Positions 44,005 to 53,709 of a stretch of 64,000 nt of DNA are shown here, piece by piece. Below the pieces are notes generated by a model. That model had not been told where the DNA came from. It saw nothing but the letters and a program-made list of their open reading frames with translations, and did no database searches. The translations under genes and the position numbers were made by a program. The stretch lies in the NCBI GenBank assembly GCA_004554165.1, contig SFNQ01000001.1, positions 97,616-161,615 on the forward strand, written 5' to 3'. The stretch comes from Clostridiales bacterium (GTDB taxonomy: Bacteria > Bacillota > Clostridia > Christensenellales > CAG-138). Numbering within the stretch: the stretch's first letter is position 1; each line of letters begins with the position of its first letter.

Positions 44005-44673
44005 ATGGCTGTATCCGTTGAGGTTTGGGGAGAGTATGCCTGCTTCACCAGACCGGAGATGAAGGTGGAACGCGTGTCGTACGATGTAATGACGCCCTCC
44101 GCGGCAAGGGGACTGCTGGAAGCCGTCTACTGGCATCCGGGACTGCGGTATGTGATCGACCGCATCCATGTTTGCGCGCCGATTCGCTTTACCAGCGTGC
44201 GGCGCAACGAGGTAAAATCGGTCATCAAGGGCAAAGTGGTGCAAAGCGCAATGAACCGGGGGAGCGCGGAGGGCCTGTATCTGTCTGCGGCCGACGAGAT
44301 TCAACAGCGGGCAGCGCTGTTGCTTCGCGATGTGCGGTATGTCATCGACGCGCATTTTGATCTTGTGCCGGAGAAGATGCATTCCGACGACAATGCCGGG
44401 AAGTTTCAGGACATTCTGCGGCGGCGGCTGGAACAGGGGCAGTTTTATCACCAGCCCTACTTTGGCTGCCGGGAATTTCCCGCGAATTTCAGGCCCTGCG
44501 CCGGGAAGCCGTCCTGCCCGGAGACCCTCAGGGGCGAATGCGATCTGGGGTACATGCTCTACGACATGGATTACTCGGACAGGGAGAACATTCGCCCGCG
44601 GTTCTTCCGCGCAAAGCTGCGGGACGGCGTTCTCCTTGTGCCGCCGCCGGACAGCGGGGAGGTGCTGGAGTGA
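44005..44673 (+). CDS. cas5c: Cas5c crRNA-processing endonuclease
   Basis: 222 residues of the RAMP type. The start MAVSVEVWGEYACFTRPEM matches the Cas5d/Cas5c N-terminal strand; the PSAARGLLEAVYWHPG helix and a C-terminal GYMLYDMDY segment are also typical. In type I-C it replaces Cas6, cutting pre-crRNA at the repeat stem-loop, and stays bound to the 5' handle. The ATG at 44005 follows GAGAGGAG. Its stop overlaps the cas8c start (GTGA). Confidence 0.95.
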   Translation: MAVSVEVWGEYACFTRPEMKVERVSYDVMTPSAARGLLEAVYWHPGLRYVIDRIHVCAPIRFTSVRRNEVKSVIKGKVVQSAMNRGSAEGLYLSAADEIQQRAALLLRDVRYVIDAHFDLVPEKMHSDDNAGKFQDILRRRLEQGQFYHQPYFGCREFPANFRPCAGKPSCPETLRGECDLGYMLYDMDYSDRENIRPRFFRAKLRDGVLLVPPPDSGEVLE

Positions 44674-46466
44674 TATTGCAGGCATTGGTGCGGCATTATG
44701 AGGATCTGGTGGCCCGCGATGCGATTGCAGGGCCGGGCTGGAGCAAAACAAAGATCAGCTATGCGCTGGAGATTGACGACGAAGGCCAACTGCTGCAGGC
44801 CGTATCCGTGATGGCCCAGCAGCAAAGGGGGAAGAAAACCATGCTCTTGCCGCAGGAGATGGAGCTTCCCGCCCCGGTACCGGGAAGAACCGGAAAATCG
44901 ATAAAGCCCAATTTCCTGTGGGATAATGCTTCGTACATTCTTGGAATCGACGAAAAGGGAAATCCGGAGCGGGCCAAGGACTGCTTTTCAGCGTCCCAAA
45001 AGCATCATATCGAATTGCTGAGCGGCGTTAACTGCGCGCCCGCGCAGGCAATTGTGGCCTTCTTTCGGAACTGGGACCCGAAAAGGGCGGCAGACCATCC
45101 CGCGCTGCGGGAACATCTGGACGAAATCCTTTCCGGGGCCAATCTCGTGTTTCGCTATCGCGGCGCCTTTGCGCAGCAGGACCCTGCGGTTCGGGAGGCC
45201 TGGCAGCGGCACTATGACGACGATTCGGAGGGGACGCTGTCCGTCTGCCTTGTCACGGGGCAGGCGGCGGTTCCGCAGGAGGTACATCCTTCCATTAAGG
45301 GGGTGCAGGGGGCGCAGCCCAGCGGCGCGGCCCTGGTCAGCTTCAACGGGGAGGCTTTCGAGTCCTTCGGAAAGGAGCAGAGCCTGAATGCGCCCGTGGG
45401 CAAGTATGCCGCCTTTGCCTATACTGCGGTGCTCAATCACCTGATTGCCGATCGCCGGCACAACAGCCTGGTTGGCGATACGCTGGTTCTCTGCTGGGCG
45501 GAGGGAGGCGACCCTGCGGCGCAGGACCTGTTCAGCGCGTATGCCTTGGGAAACGACAGCGATTATGCGGAGGAAGACATTCGCAACGCGGTTTCGGCGC
45601 TGCTTGCCGGCGAAACGGTGGATTTCGATGAGGGCCGCATTGCGCCGGACACGGATTTTTATCTGCTCGGCATCGCACCCAACGCAGCACGCCTGTCGGT
45701 TCGGTTTTTCTACCGCAACACCATCGGTGAATTCCTGAAAAATGTGCAGGCCCATTACGACCGCCTGCGCATTGTGGGCGGACAGACGAGCTATCTCTCG
45801 CCCTGGTGGCTGCTGCAGGAGACGGTCGGCGGGAAGGCCAGGGACAAGCACAACAAATCTGCCGCCAACACAAAACCCCAGCAGGAGACGGTCAGCGAGA
45901 AGGCCAGGGACAAGAGCGGCATGAAGAATACGGCGGCGGCGCTGCTCCGCTCCATCCTGACCAATACGCCCTACCCGTCAACGCTGCTCTCGGGCGTGGA
46001 GCTGCGGATTCGGGCGGAGCGGGAGATCAAATGGAGAAAGGCCGCCATTTTGAAGGCCTATTACACAAAAAACCGGCATCCACAGGTGCCAAAGGAGGTA
46101 TGTACCGTGTCACTCAACGAGCAATGCACCAATACGGCTTACGTTCTCGGAAGGCTGTTCGCCGTTCTGGAGCGGATTCAGTCCGAGGCCAATCCCGGCG
46201 TCAACGCCACCATCAAGGACAAGTATTTCAACTCGGCCTCCGCAACGCCGGCCCGCGTGTTCCCGATGCTGATAGACCTGGCCCAGAAGCATCTGCGCAA
46301 GCTGGCCGGGGGGCAGCGGATTTGCTTTGACAAGCGGATATCAGGCCTGTGTTCCCTGCTGCAGGAAAGCTTTCCGGATCGCATGACGCTGCCGCAGCAG
46401 GGCTCGTTCCAGCTGGGCTACTACCATCAAAAGGAAAAACTGTTTGAGAAGAAGGAGGAAAAGTAA
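44670..46466 (+). CDS. cas8c: Cas8c (Csd1), large subunit of type I-C Cascade
   Basis: 598 residues from a GTG that overlaps the cas5c stop. Family signals include the N-terminal MILQALVRHYEDL, the central PNFLWDNASYILGID and VCLVTGQAAVPQEVHPSIKG, and the C-terminal FDKRISGLCSLLQESFP. It recognises the PAM and anchors the target strand. Oddity: residues about 382-420 contain a 22-codon in-frame duplication (ETVGGKARDK ... ETVSEKARDK; DNA at 45815 and 45881, period 66 bp). In type I-C the 3' part of this gene can also yield a separate small subunit (Cas11c) from an internal start. Confidence 0.95.
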   Translation: MILQALVRHYEDLVARDAIAGPGWSKTKISYALEIDDEGQLLQAVSVMAQQQRGKKTMLLPQEMELPAPVPGRTGKSIKPNFLWDNASYILGIDEKGNPERAKDCFSASQKHHIELLSGVNCAPAQAIVAFFRNWDPKRAADHPALREHLDEILSGANLVFRYRGAFAQQDPAVREAWQRHYDDDSEGTLSVCLVTGQAAVPQEVHPSIKGVQGAQPSGAALVSFNGEAFESFGKEQSLNAPVGKYAAFAYTAVLNHLIADRRHNSLVGDTLVLCWAEGGDPAAQDLFSAYALGNDSDYAEEDIRNAVSALLAGETVDFDEGRIAPDTDFYLLGIAPNAARLSVRFFYRNTIGEFLKNVQAHYDRLRIVGGQTSYLSPWWLLQETVGGKARDKHNKSAANTKPQQETVSEKARDKSGMKNTAAALLRSILTNTPYPSTLLSGVELRIRAEREIKWRKAAILKAYYTKNRHPQVPKEVCTVSLNEQCTNTAYVLGRLFAVLERIQSEANPGVNATIKDKYFNSASATPARVFPMLIDLAQKHLRKLAGGQRICFDKRISGLCSLLQESFPDRMTLPQQGSFQLGYYHQKEKLFEKKEEK

Positions 46467-46467
46467 G

Positions 46468-47358
46468 ATGTCAGAGGTCATCAAAAACCGTTATGAGTTC
46501 GTGGTTCTGTTCGATGTGGAAAACGGCAACCCCAACGGCGACCCCGATTCGGGCAACATGCCCCGCACGGATACCGAAACGGGGCTGGGCATCGTGACCG
46601 ACGTATGCCTGAAGCGCAAAATCCGCAACTATGTGGAGATGGTGAAGGAGGGCGATGAAAACTACCGCATTTATATTAAGGATGGCGTGCCGCTCAATCG
46701 CAGCGATGCGAAGGCCTGCAGCGCGGCAAACGTCGGTACGGACGAAAAGGCCCTGAAGGCCGCAAAGAAAGAGAATGAAGGGATTGACGTTCAGCTGCGC
46801 GACTGGATGTGCCAACACTTTTTCGACATCCGGGCGTTCGGCGCGGTGATGACCACGTTTGTCAAGGGCGCTTTGAACTGCGGCCAGGTGCGCGGGCCGG
46901 TGCAGCTGGGCTTTGCCCGCAGTATCGATCCGATCATGCCGCAGGAGGTTGTCATCACCCGCGTGGCGATCACCACGGAAGCCGATGCGGAGAAGAAGGG
47001 AACCGAGATGGGACGAAAGTACATCGTGCCCTACGGCCTGTACCGCTGCGAGGGATATGTTTCCGCAAACCTCGCCAGAAAGTCAACCGGATTTACGGAG
47101 GACGACCTGGAACTGCTCTGGGAGGCGCTGCTCAATATGTTTGAGAACGACCGTTCCGCAGCCCGCGGGAAGATGGCGGTGCGGGAGCTGATCATCTTCA
47201 AGCATGATTCTGAACTTGGCAACGCGCCTGCCTACAGGCTGTTTGAATCGGTGCATGTTGTGCGTAAGGACGGCGTGGACGTTCCCCGTGCCTATGCCGA
47301 TTACATCGTGTCGGTTGACGATACGCCGGACGGCGTTACCTGCATCCGCCGCGCATGA
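46468..47358 (+). CDS. cas7c: Cas7c (Csd2), Cascade backbone
   Basis: 296 residues of the RAMP Cas7 family. It carries FDVENGNPNGDPDSGNMPR near the N-terminus, a Csd2 hallmark, and PVQLGFARSIDPIMPQEVVI in the middle. Several copies coat the crRNA spacer. AAGGAGG precedes the ATG, one nucleotide after the cas8c stop. The end overlaps the cas4 start by 4 nt (ATGA). Confidence 0.96.
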   Translation: MSEVIKNRYEFVVLFDVENGNPNGDPDSGNMPRTDTETGLGIVTDVCLKRKIRNYVEMVKEGDENYRIYIKDGVPLNRSDAKACSAANVGTDEKALKAAKKENEGIDVQLRDWMCQHFFDIRAFGAVMTTFVKGALNCGQVRGPVQLGFARSIDPIMPQEVVITRVAITTEADAEKKGTEMGRKYIVPYGLYRCEGYVSANLARKSTGFTEDDLELLWEALLNMFENDRSAARGKMAVRELIIFKHDSELGNAPAYRLFESVHVVRKDGVDVPRAYADYIVSVDDTPDGVTCIRRA

Positions 47359-48026
47359 GCGACAGCGAGGACGACTTCCTTGCGCTTTCCGGCATACAGC
47401 ATTTTCGCTATTGCCGCCGCCAGTGGGCGCTCATCCATCTGGAGGGGCAGTGGCGGGAGAATTATCGGACGGCGGATGGCCGCGCCATGCATCAGCGGGC
47501 GCACGACCGGGCGGAGCGGGAAAGCCGCGGCGATCTGCTGATTGCGAGGGGGATGCGCGTGTTCTCCGAGGAGCTGGGCATTGCCGGGGAATGCGATGTG
47601 GTGGAATTCCGCCGGGCCGCAGGCGGGGTTCCGCTGTCGAATCGGGAGGGGCTGTGGCTGCCCTTCCCGATTGAATACAAGCGGGGAAGCCCCAAGGATA
47701 TCCCGGCGGACGCCCTGCAGCTGTGCGCCCAGGCGATGTGCCTTGAGTTCATGCTCTGCTGTGAGATCCGGCAGGGCGCGCTGTTCTACGGGGAGACGCG
47801 CCGGCGGGAGCGGGTGGAGTTTACAACCGCGCTGCGGGACGAGGTGCGGGCGCTTACCGGGGAGATGCACGATTTGGCCAGGAGCGGGCATACGCCGCGC
47901 GTCAGGCCGAACAGAGGCTGCAATGCCTGTTCCCTGAAGGAATTGTGCCTGCCGAAGCTGCTGCGGGGTTCCAGCGCAAAGGCATATCTGGAAAGGGTGG
48001 TGCGGGAACAGTGCGACGATTGCTGA
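47355..48026 (+). CDS. cas4: Cas4 nuclease, PAM-selecting adaptation factor
   Basis: 223 residues. RecB-like nuclease core with GECDVVEFR and IEYKRGSPK, plus the four iron-sulfur cysteines: one near the N-terminus (FRYCRRQW) and three in CNACSLKELC. It trims prespacers and fixes their PAM-side orientation with Cas1. It overlaps cas7c by 4 nt and cas1 by 16 nt, so the three are made together. Length is standard for Cas4 of type I-C. Confidence 0.95.
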   Translation: MSDSEDDFLALSGIQHFRYCRRQWALIHLEGQWRENYRTADGRAMHQRAHDRAERESRGDLLIARGMRVFSEELGIAGECDVVEFRRAAGGVPLSNREGLWLPFPIEYKRGSPKDIPADALQLCAQAMCLEFMLCCEIRQGALFYGETRRRERVEFTTALRDEVRALTGEMHDLARSGHTPRVRPNRGCNACSLKELCLPKLLRGSSAKAYLERVVREQCDDC

Positions 48027-49042
48027 ACACGCTGTTCATTACATCGGAGGACGTATACCTCTCGCTGGATGGGGAAAATGTGGTTGCCAGCCGCGATGGT
48101 GCGCAGCTTGCCCGCTATCCGCTCCATACGCTGCAGAGCATTGTTTCCTTTTCCTACGCGGGTGCTTTCCCGGCGCTGATGGGCGCCTGCGCAGAGCGGG
48201 ATGTGGCGCTCCTGTTCTGTACCCCGCAGGGGCGCTTCCTTGCGCGTGTAACGGGAAAAACCAGGGGAAATGTGCTGCTCAGGCGCACCCAGTATCGTGT
48301 GGCGGATGATGACAGACGGAGCGCTGCCATCGCCGCCTGCATGACCTCCGGCAAGGTCTACAATGCCCGCCGCAGCATTGAGCGGACGAGACGGGATCAT
48401 GCAATGCGCATTGACGATGCGCTGTTCGGCGATGTCTCCGCGCGGCTGAAGGCCCTGCTGCCCAACATCATGGCGGCCACGGACAGAGAAACGCTGCGCG
48501 GCCTGGAGGGCATGGCGGCGGTGAATTACTTCCGCGCGTTTGGCGAGCAGGTGCTGGTTGACCGGCAGACCTTTCGCTTCAACGGGCGCAATCGCCGTCC
48601 ACCGCTTGACCCGATGAACGCCATGCTGTCCTTTGCCTATACCCTGCTCGGTCACGATTGCGCCGCGGCTTTGGAGTGCGCGGGGCTTGACCCTGCGGTG
48701 GGATTCCTGCACTGTGACCGATCGGGACGGGATTCGCTGGCGCTGGACTTGATGGAGGAACTTCGTCCCTGTATGGCGGACCGGTTTGTGCTGTCGCTGG
48801 TCAATACCCGCGTTTTACAGAAAGACGACTTTGAAACGACAGAGAGCGGGGCGGTGCTGATGACAGATGCCGCAAGGAAGCGCTTCCTCGCGCAATGGCA
48901 GGAGAAAAAGCGCGATACGCTGACGCACCCGTTCCTGGAGGAAAAGATTCCGTGGGGATTGCTTCCGTATGTGCAGGCCCTGCTGCTTGCGCGGCACCTG
49001 CGGGGCGATTTGGACGCATACCCGCCGTTTCTCTGGCGGTGA
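48011..49042 (+). CDS. cas1: Cas1 integrase (type I-C)
   Basis: 343 residues from a GTG inside the end of cas4, giving the expected MRRLLNTLFITSEDVYLSLD start. Catalytic residues are visible: Glu in LRGLEGMAAVNYF, His in GFLHCDRSGRDS and Asp in LDLMEELRP. It integrates new spacers at the leader end of the array with Cas2. All active-site residues are kept, so adaptation should be possible. Confidence 0.96.
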   Translation: MRRLLNTLFITSEDVYLSLDGENVVASRDGAQLARYPLHTLQSIVSFSYAGAFPALMGACAERDVALLFCTPQGRFLARVTGKTRGNVLLRRTQYRVADDDRRSAAIAACMTSGKVYNARRSIERTRRDHAMRIDDALFGDVSARLKALLPNIMAATDRETLRGLEGMAAVNYFRAFGEQVLVDRQTFRFNGRNRRPPLDPMNAMLSFAYTLLGHDCAAALECAGLDPAVGFLHCDRSGRDSLALDLMEELRPCMADRFVLSLVNTRVLQKDDFETTESGAVLMTDAARKRFLAQWQEKKRDTLTHPFLEEKIPWGLLPYVQALLLARHLRGDLDAYPPFLWR

Positions 49043-49064
49043 CGGTGGAGAAAGGAAAAAGTCC

Positions 49065-49355
49065 ATGCTGGTTGTGATTACCTATGATGTCAACACCGAG
49101 GACGCTGGCGGACGGAGGCGGCTGCGGCAGATTGCAAAGCAGTGCGTCAATTACGGACAGCGGGTACAATGCTCGGTGTTTGAGTGCCTGTTGGACGCCG
49201 CGCAGTGCCGTCTGTTGCAGCACAAGCTCTGCTCCATCATGGATGCGGAGAAGGACAGCCTGCGGTTCTATTACATGGGCAACAACTATGAGAATCGCAT
49301 CGAACACTTCGGCGTCAGGAGCGGGTACGACCCGGAAGGATTTCTAACGGTATAG
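49065..49355 (+). CDS. cas2: Cas2
   Basis: 96 residues of the small ferredoxin-like Cas2 fold, MLVVITYDVNTED at the N-terminus with the conserved Asp. It bridges two Cas1 dimers. GGAGAAAGG precedes the ATG. Last gene of the operon; the leader begins right after its stop. Confidence 0.96.
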   Translation: MLVVITYDVNTEDAGGRRRLRQIAKQCVNYGQRVQCSVFECLLDAAQCRLLQHKLCSIMDAEKDSLRFYYMGNNYENRIEHFGVRSGYDPEGFLTV

Positions 49356-49493
49356 TGCGAACCGGAAGCAATCAGAAATTGCGTGGAGGTTCGCGCGAAA
49401 AACAGGAAGAAATCATGGTAAAACGGGGCGAATCTGATGTATCATAGGATATGTCGGGGTTGCCCGATGCCGAAATTTCCCGATGTTTCGGCT
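49356..49493 (+). promoter_or_regulatory. CRISPR leader
   Basis: 138 nt between cas2 and the first repeat. It contains GGAGGTTCGCGCG, which resembles the conserved block of type I-C leaders, then an A-rich stretch. It should carry the array promoter and the signals that steer integration to repeat 1. No ORF here. Confidence 0.75.
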
Positions 49494-51813
49494 GTCGCCC
49501 CCCACGCGGGGGCGTGGATTGAAATATTGGAGGTATGACGTGGTCGCAGGCTGGTTTGGTCGCCCCCCACGCGGGGGCGTGGATTGAAATCGATATTCGC
49601 GGCGATAGCTCGCGGCGTCGTGGTCGCCCCCCACGCGGGGGCGTGGATTGAAATTCTGCAATGCCTCCGCGTGGATGCGGTGGGTATGGTCGCCCCCCAC
49701 GCGGGGGCGTGGATTGAAATGGAGGAAAACACAGGAAAGGAACGCTGGATAAGGTCGCCCCCCACGCGGGGGCGTGGATTGAAATTATTATTTTCAGTTC
49801 ATCAGCAGAAAATCCCGTGTCGCCCCCCACGCGGGGGCGTGGATTGAAATTTGAAGCTCGACAGCTCGTCGATCACCACGATGGTCGCCCCCCACGCGGG
49901 GGCGTGGATTGAAATGACCATGTGTTTTCGGCAACGCGCTTCGGCGCGATGAGTCGCCCCCCACGCGGGGGCGTGGATTGAAATCGCTTGCTCGTGTCAA
50001 GTGCGGAGGATCGAATACGTCGCCCCCCACGCGGGGGCGTGGATTGAAATTTCCGGAGCCGTCCGCTTCATACAGCCCGTTTGGTCGCCCCCCACGCGGG
50101 GGCGTGGATTGAAATGGTATCGGACAAGGGAGGACGGAATCTGATGGACGTCGCCCCCCACGCGGGGGCGTGGATTGAAATAAATTGCGCTTGAATACTG
50201 GCGCGGAGGTATCGTCGCCCCCCCACGCGGGGGCGTGGATTGAAATGTGCTGGACGGCAAGTCAAGGCTGCTCTACACCTGTCGCCCCCCACGCGGGGGC
50301 GTGGATTGAAATAAATTAAAGGAGGGCGCAAGATGATTTGTTTCTGTCGCCCCCCACGCGGGGGCGTGGATTGAAATTTTGATCTTCTGCTCGCTGAGCC
50401 GGAGCGCGGCGTCGCCCCCCACGCGGGGGCGTGGATTGAAATAAGCGGGTATCGACCTTCTGACGGCGCTTGTTGTCGCCCCCCACGCGGGGGCGTGGAT
50501 TGAAATGACCTATTATCCCGCATGATACAGGCGATCAAAGTCGCCCCCCACGCGGGGGCGTGGATTGAAATTCAAGATTTGCCATTGTGTATATCCTCCC
50601 AAAAAGTCGCCCCCCACGCGGGGGCGTGGATTGAAATACCAGTTCCGCTACCTGCCACCCGCGCTCCGAAGTCGCCCCCCACGCGGGGGCGTGGATTGAA
50701 ATACCAGTTCCGCTACCTGCCACCCGCGCTCCGAAGTCGCCCCCCACGCGGGGGCGTGGATTGAAATCAGTCTGCCGTAGAAAAAGCGGTAAAGGACGCT
50801 CGTCGCCCCCCACGCGGGGGCGTGGATTGAAATATGGCTTCCAGCGGGGCGCCGCGCCCAATCTCGTCGCCCCCCACGCGGGGGCGTGGATTGAAATATG
50901 GAACACAACGCGCTTGCAGGTTGCATCCGGTCGCCCCCCCACGCGGGGGCGTGGATTGAAATAACCGCAAGCAATCGAAACGGGATGAGGCGGCGCGTCG
51001 CCCCCCACGCGGGGGCGTGGATTGAAATGGAAATGAAACCCTAAATGCGGTGAAACAGTTCGTCGCCCCCCACGCGGGGGCGTGGATTGAAATTGTCGTG
51101 TATTCGATCATTCCTGCGTTCCTTAGGTCGCCCCCCACGCGGGGGCGTGGATTGAAATACCTTCTAACCGCTGCACGCCTCTCGGCGACACGTCGCCCCC
51201 CACGCGGGGGCGTGGATTGAAATGATGATTGCATCCTCGAGGAGCTGGAAGCGGAGGGTCGCCCCCCACGCGGGGGCGTGGATTGAAATAAGCGCAATCT
51301 GAAATTTGGCTCAGAGGGCGAGGGTCGCCCCCCACGCGGGGGCGTGGATTGAAATCTCCTCTTGTGAAAACACAAGAGCCCCGGAGCGGTCGCCCCCCAC
51401 GCGGGGGCGTGGATTGAAATAATTAGCCGTTGGCTACCCCGCGACTATCGACTAGTCGCCCCCCACGCGGGGGCGTGGATTGAAATGTACAATGTGCAGC
51501 TTAAATGGGGTGTGAGCGAGGTCGCCCCCCACGCGGGGGCGTGGATTGAAATTGTATCGCTGCGTGCAGTCGCATACCTCCCAGGCGTCGCCCCCCACGC
51601 GGGGGCGTGGATTGAAATAGCACAATGCTGGAAGTAGGCCTCAACCTTCCGGTCGCCCCCCACGCGGGGGCGTGGATTGAAATCCTGCTATCCACGGCAG
51701 GGACAAATACAAGATTGTCGCCCCCCACGCGGGGGCGTGGATTGAAATATCTCCTGGGGGCTCAGCTTGACCAGGATCCGGGTCGCCCCCCCACGCGGGG
51801 GCGGGGATGAAAT
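49494..51813 (+). CRISPR. Type I-C CRISPR array, 36 repeats and 35 spacers
   Basis: A 32-bp repeat starts GTCGCCCCCCACGCGGGGGC and ends GTGGATTGAAAT, with a CCCC(C)/GGGG stem-loop processed by Cas5c to an 11-nt handle. Spacers are 32-37 bp. Repeats 12 (50214) and 23 (50930) have one extra C in the C-run. The last repeat (51782-51813) is degenerate near its 3' end, marking the leader-distal side. Spacers 18 and 19 (50638-50670, 50703-50735) are identical. Many spacers read as plausible phage coding sequence; none obviously matches another part of this window by eye. Confidence 0.99.
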
Positions 51814-51830
51814 ACTATTTGGAATAAGAG

Positions 51831-51855
51831 GTGGCGGCAGGGAGCCTGCCGCCAC
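51831..51855 (-). terminator. Hairpin between CRISPR array and oxidase gene
   Basis: GTGGCGGCAGG (51831-51841) pairs with CCTGCCGCCAC (51845-51855) over a 3-nt loop. It lies 38 nt past the stop of the minus-strand oxidase-like gene and also ends the array transcript region. The T-run is weak (CTCTTATTCC). Confidence 0.5.
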
Positions 51856-51892
51856 ATATCAGCTTTGAAAACCAGTGCTGTCCGCGCTCAGA

Positions 51893-53647
51893 TCAACCCC
51901 TGCTGAAGCAGTTTTTGCACCAGCCCAGTATCCGTTGGCCTGCGGATTCGTACCGGCGCTTTATGCTGGAACGCAGCATTCGAAACAGACCCCACATGCC
52001 GGACTCCACGTCCCACCGCAGGGAGCCGGAGCGATATTGATAATCGCCCGGGATGCGTGAAGCGTCGCCGTCCAGCTCGATGTTATAGCTTCCGCCTACG
52101 CTGATGGCACCCTGAACCGGAATTGTGTTGGACAGCGGATCGTCGGGCTGCGCCTTCCAGGTATGGCCGTGCAGCACGAAGCCGATGTTTCTGGGCTTAT
52201 CTGCCGGCATCAGAAGGCGCAGGATCACCCGCTCGCCGCAAAAGGCCTTGAATACCGGCGTTGCGGGGTTCCCATGGATATGGGAATCGAACACCTTATG
52301 AATCAAAGGATTGCGCTCCAAAGGGTTGAAGAAGCGCTCGGAACGATAATTGTATCCCTTTTCGCCCGTGTCCTCATGGTCGGGTGCGCCGTGGCCGCCT
52401 TCTTCCTCTCCCTCTTCTGTGGTCTTGATCAAACGGCCCGCTTTATCCGGCAGACGGATGCCGTTGTGGGCGAACAGGACAAATTCCCGATAGGGTTCTT
52501 CTCCCGGAGGAACGATGACGGCCTGTTCCCCGTGGCTCTCTTCCGAGGGGCGGATACCGTCATAGAATTTTGATCCGGCCGGTTGAGTCACCGCCGCGCC
52601 AAACAGGCCATGATGCCTGTGGTTGCGCAGGTCTCCAAAGGAATTCAGGATACATCCGCCGTATTCCTGGTCGGCATGCCACAGGTATGTGATGGTCTCG
52701 CCGGGGGCGGCGGTCTGCTCCACATCGTTAAAGCCCACATTGATGCCGGAGGAATAGATCGGGTGATACTTCAGAAACTGCGGGTTCAGGGATACACGGT
52801 TGGAGGGCGTATGGGGGAAGTCCAGCGGAACCGAGGGATAGTCGTTATACTGCACAGGATGACTGGGATCAATCAGGTTGTGCAGGGTTACCTCGATCCA
52901 ATCACCGGCATTGGCCCGGAGGATCAAGGGCTTATAAGCGCCACATCCGCATTTGTTTTTTTCCACCTCTGCAAGGGGGACGAACAGCAGACCCTCCGGG
53001 TCATGATCCCCATAGCGGTTATAGGGGATGTCCGCCTGGATCGCCGCCAGCTCGAACTTCCGCACCACCGTGCCCCTGGGAGGGGTCAGCGGCTGGGGCG
53101 CAGGCGCGGTATGGCCCTTGCACAGGGGGAGCAAGTGCTTTTGCGGGCAGCGGTGTGCCCGCAGAATTCCCCATAGCCCCAGCCATACGTCGTCGATGCC
53201 GCCGAAGTAGTAGAGATAGTCTCCCGCATGGTAATCGCCTTCCAGTCGAATATTGAAAGCTTCGGAGATGCCGAGGGTCTGCTCTTGAACAATGGGGGAA
53301 AGCGGGTCGGCTATTTCCTTTTTCCAGGACAGCCCCGCAATGTTAAAAGCGTGGTGTTCCTCATGGGCGCCGTCCAGCAGGCGGATCACCATCGGCTCCC
53401 CCGGATATGTTTCCAATATGGGGGTGGCAGGGTCGCCATAGCAGAGGGAGCTGAAGATGTGGGCGGGGCCTTCCCGCTTCTTCAGCCGCTCTCTCATGGG
53501 CTCACAGCGGTAGTTCAGCCCCATGACGCCCGGGTCATCGTCAGAGCCCGGGTGCTCCGGCGGATTGAGCGGTCTGCCGTGGCCGTCGAAGAGCAGGGCA
53601 AAGTCGTGGACGAACAGGGCAAACTCCCGGTACGCCTCGCCGTTCTG
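51893..53647 (-). pseudogene. Multicopper-oxidase-like protein, N-terminus cut off
   Basis: 584 codons open to a junction at about 53648 with no start codon of the right kind; the coding pattern (EAYREFALFVHDFALLFDGH) continues right up to the break. Cupredoxin-type copper-site features include EEHHAFNIAGLSW, YLWHADQEYGG then HRHHGLFGAAV, DSHIHGNPATPV and VLHGHTWKAQPDDP. The N-terminal cupredoxin domain(s) and any export signal are missing. The break abuts transposon-type sequence encoding TnpW. The first internal ATG (53522-53524) would give 543 residues but starts mid-domain. The intact family would act outside the cytoplasm on metals or phenols. Confidence 0.75.
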
Positions 53648-53709
53648 TCAAGTGGTTTTGAGATATTTTTTGAAAAATCTCCAAAGCGCATAGCTGTGCG
53701 TAAAGTCAA
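53648..53709. mobile_element. End of an integrated element abutting the oxidase gene
   Basis: This short AT-rich strip (with a GATATTTTTTGAAAAATCTC palindrome-like core) separates the beheaded oxidase gene from a TnpW-type gene. It is the likely terminus of a Tn4451/serine-recombinase-type element. The exact boundary and the other end cannot be fixed from this window. Confidence 0.4.

Noticed and set aside
49372..51728. Numerous ORFs with repeating ISIHAPAWGAT/FQSTPPRGGR peptides
   Set aside because: These are translations of the CRISPR repeats, not proteins.
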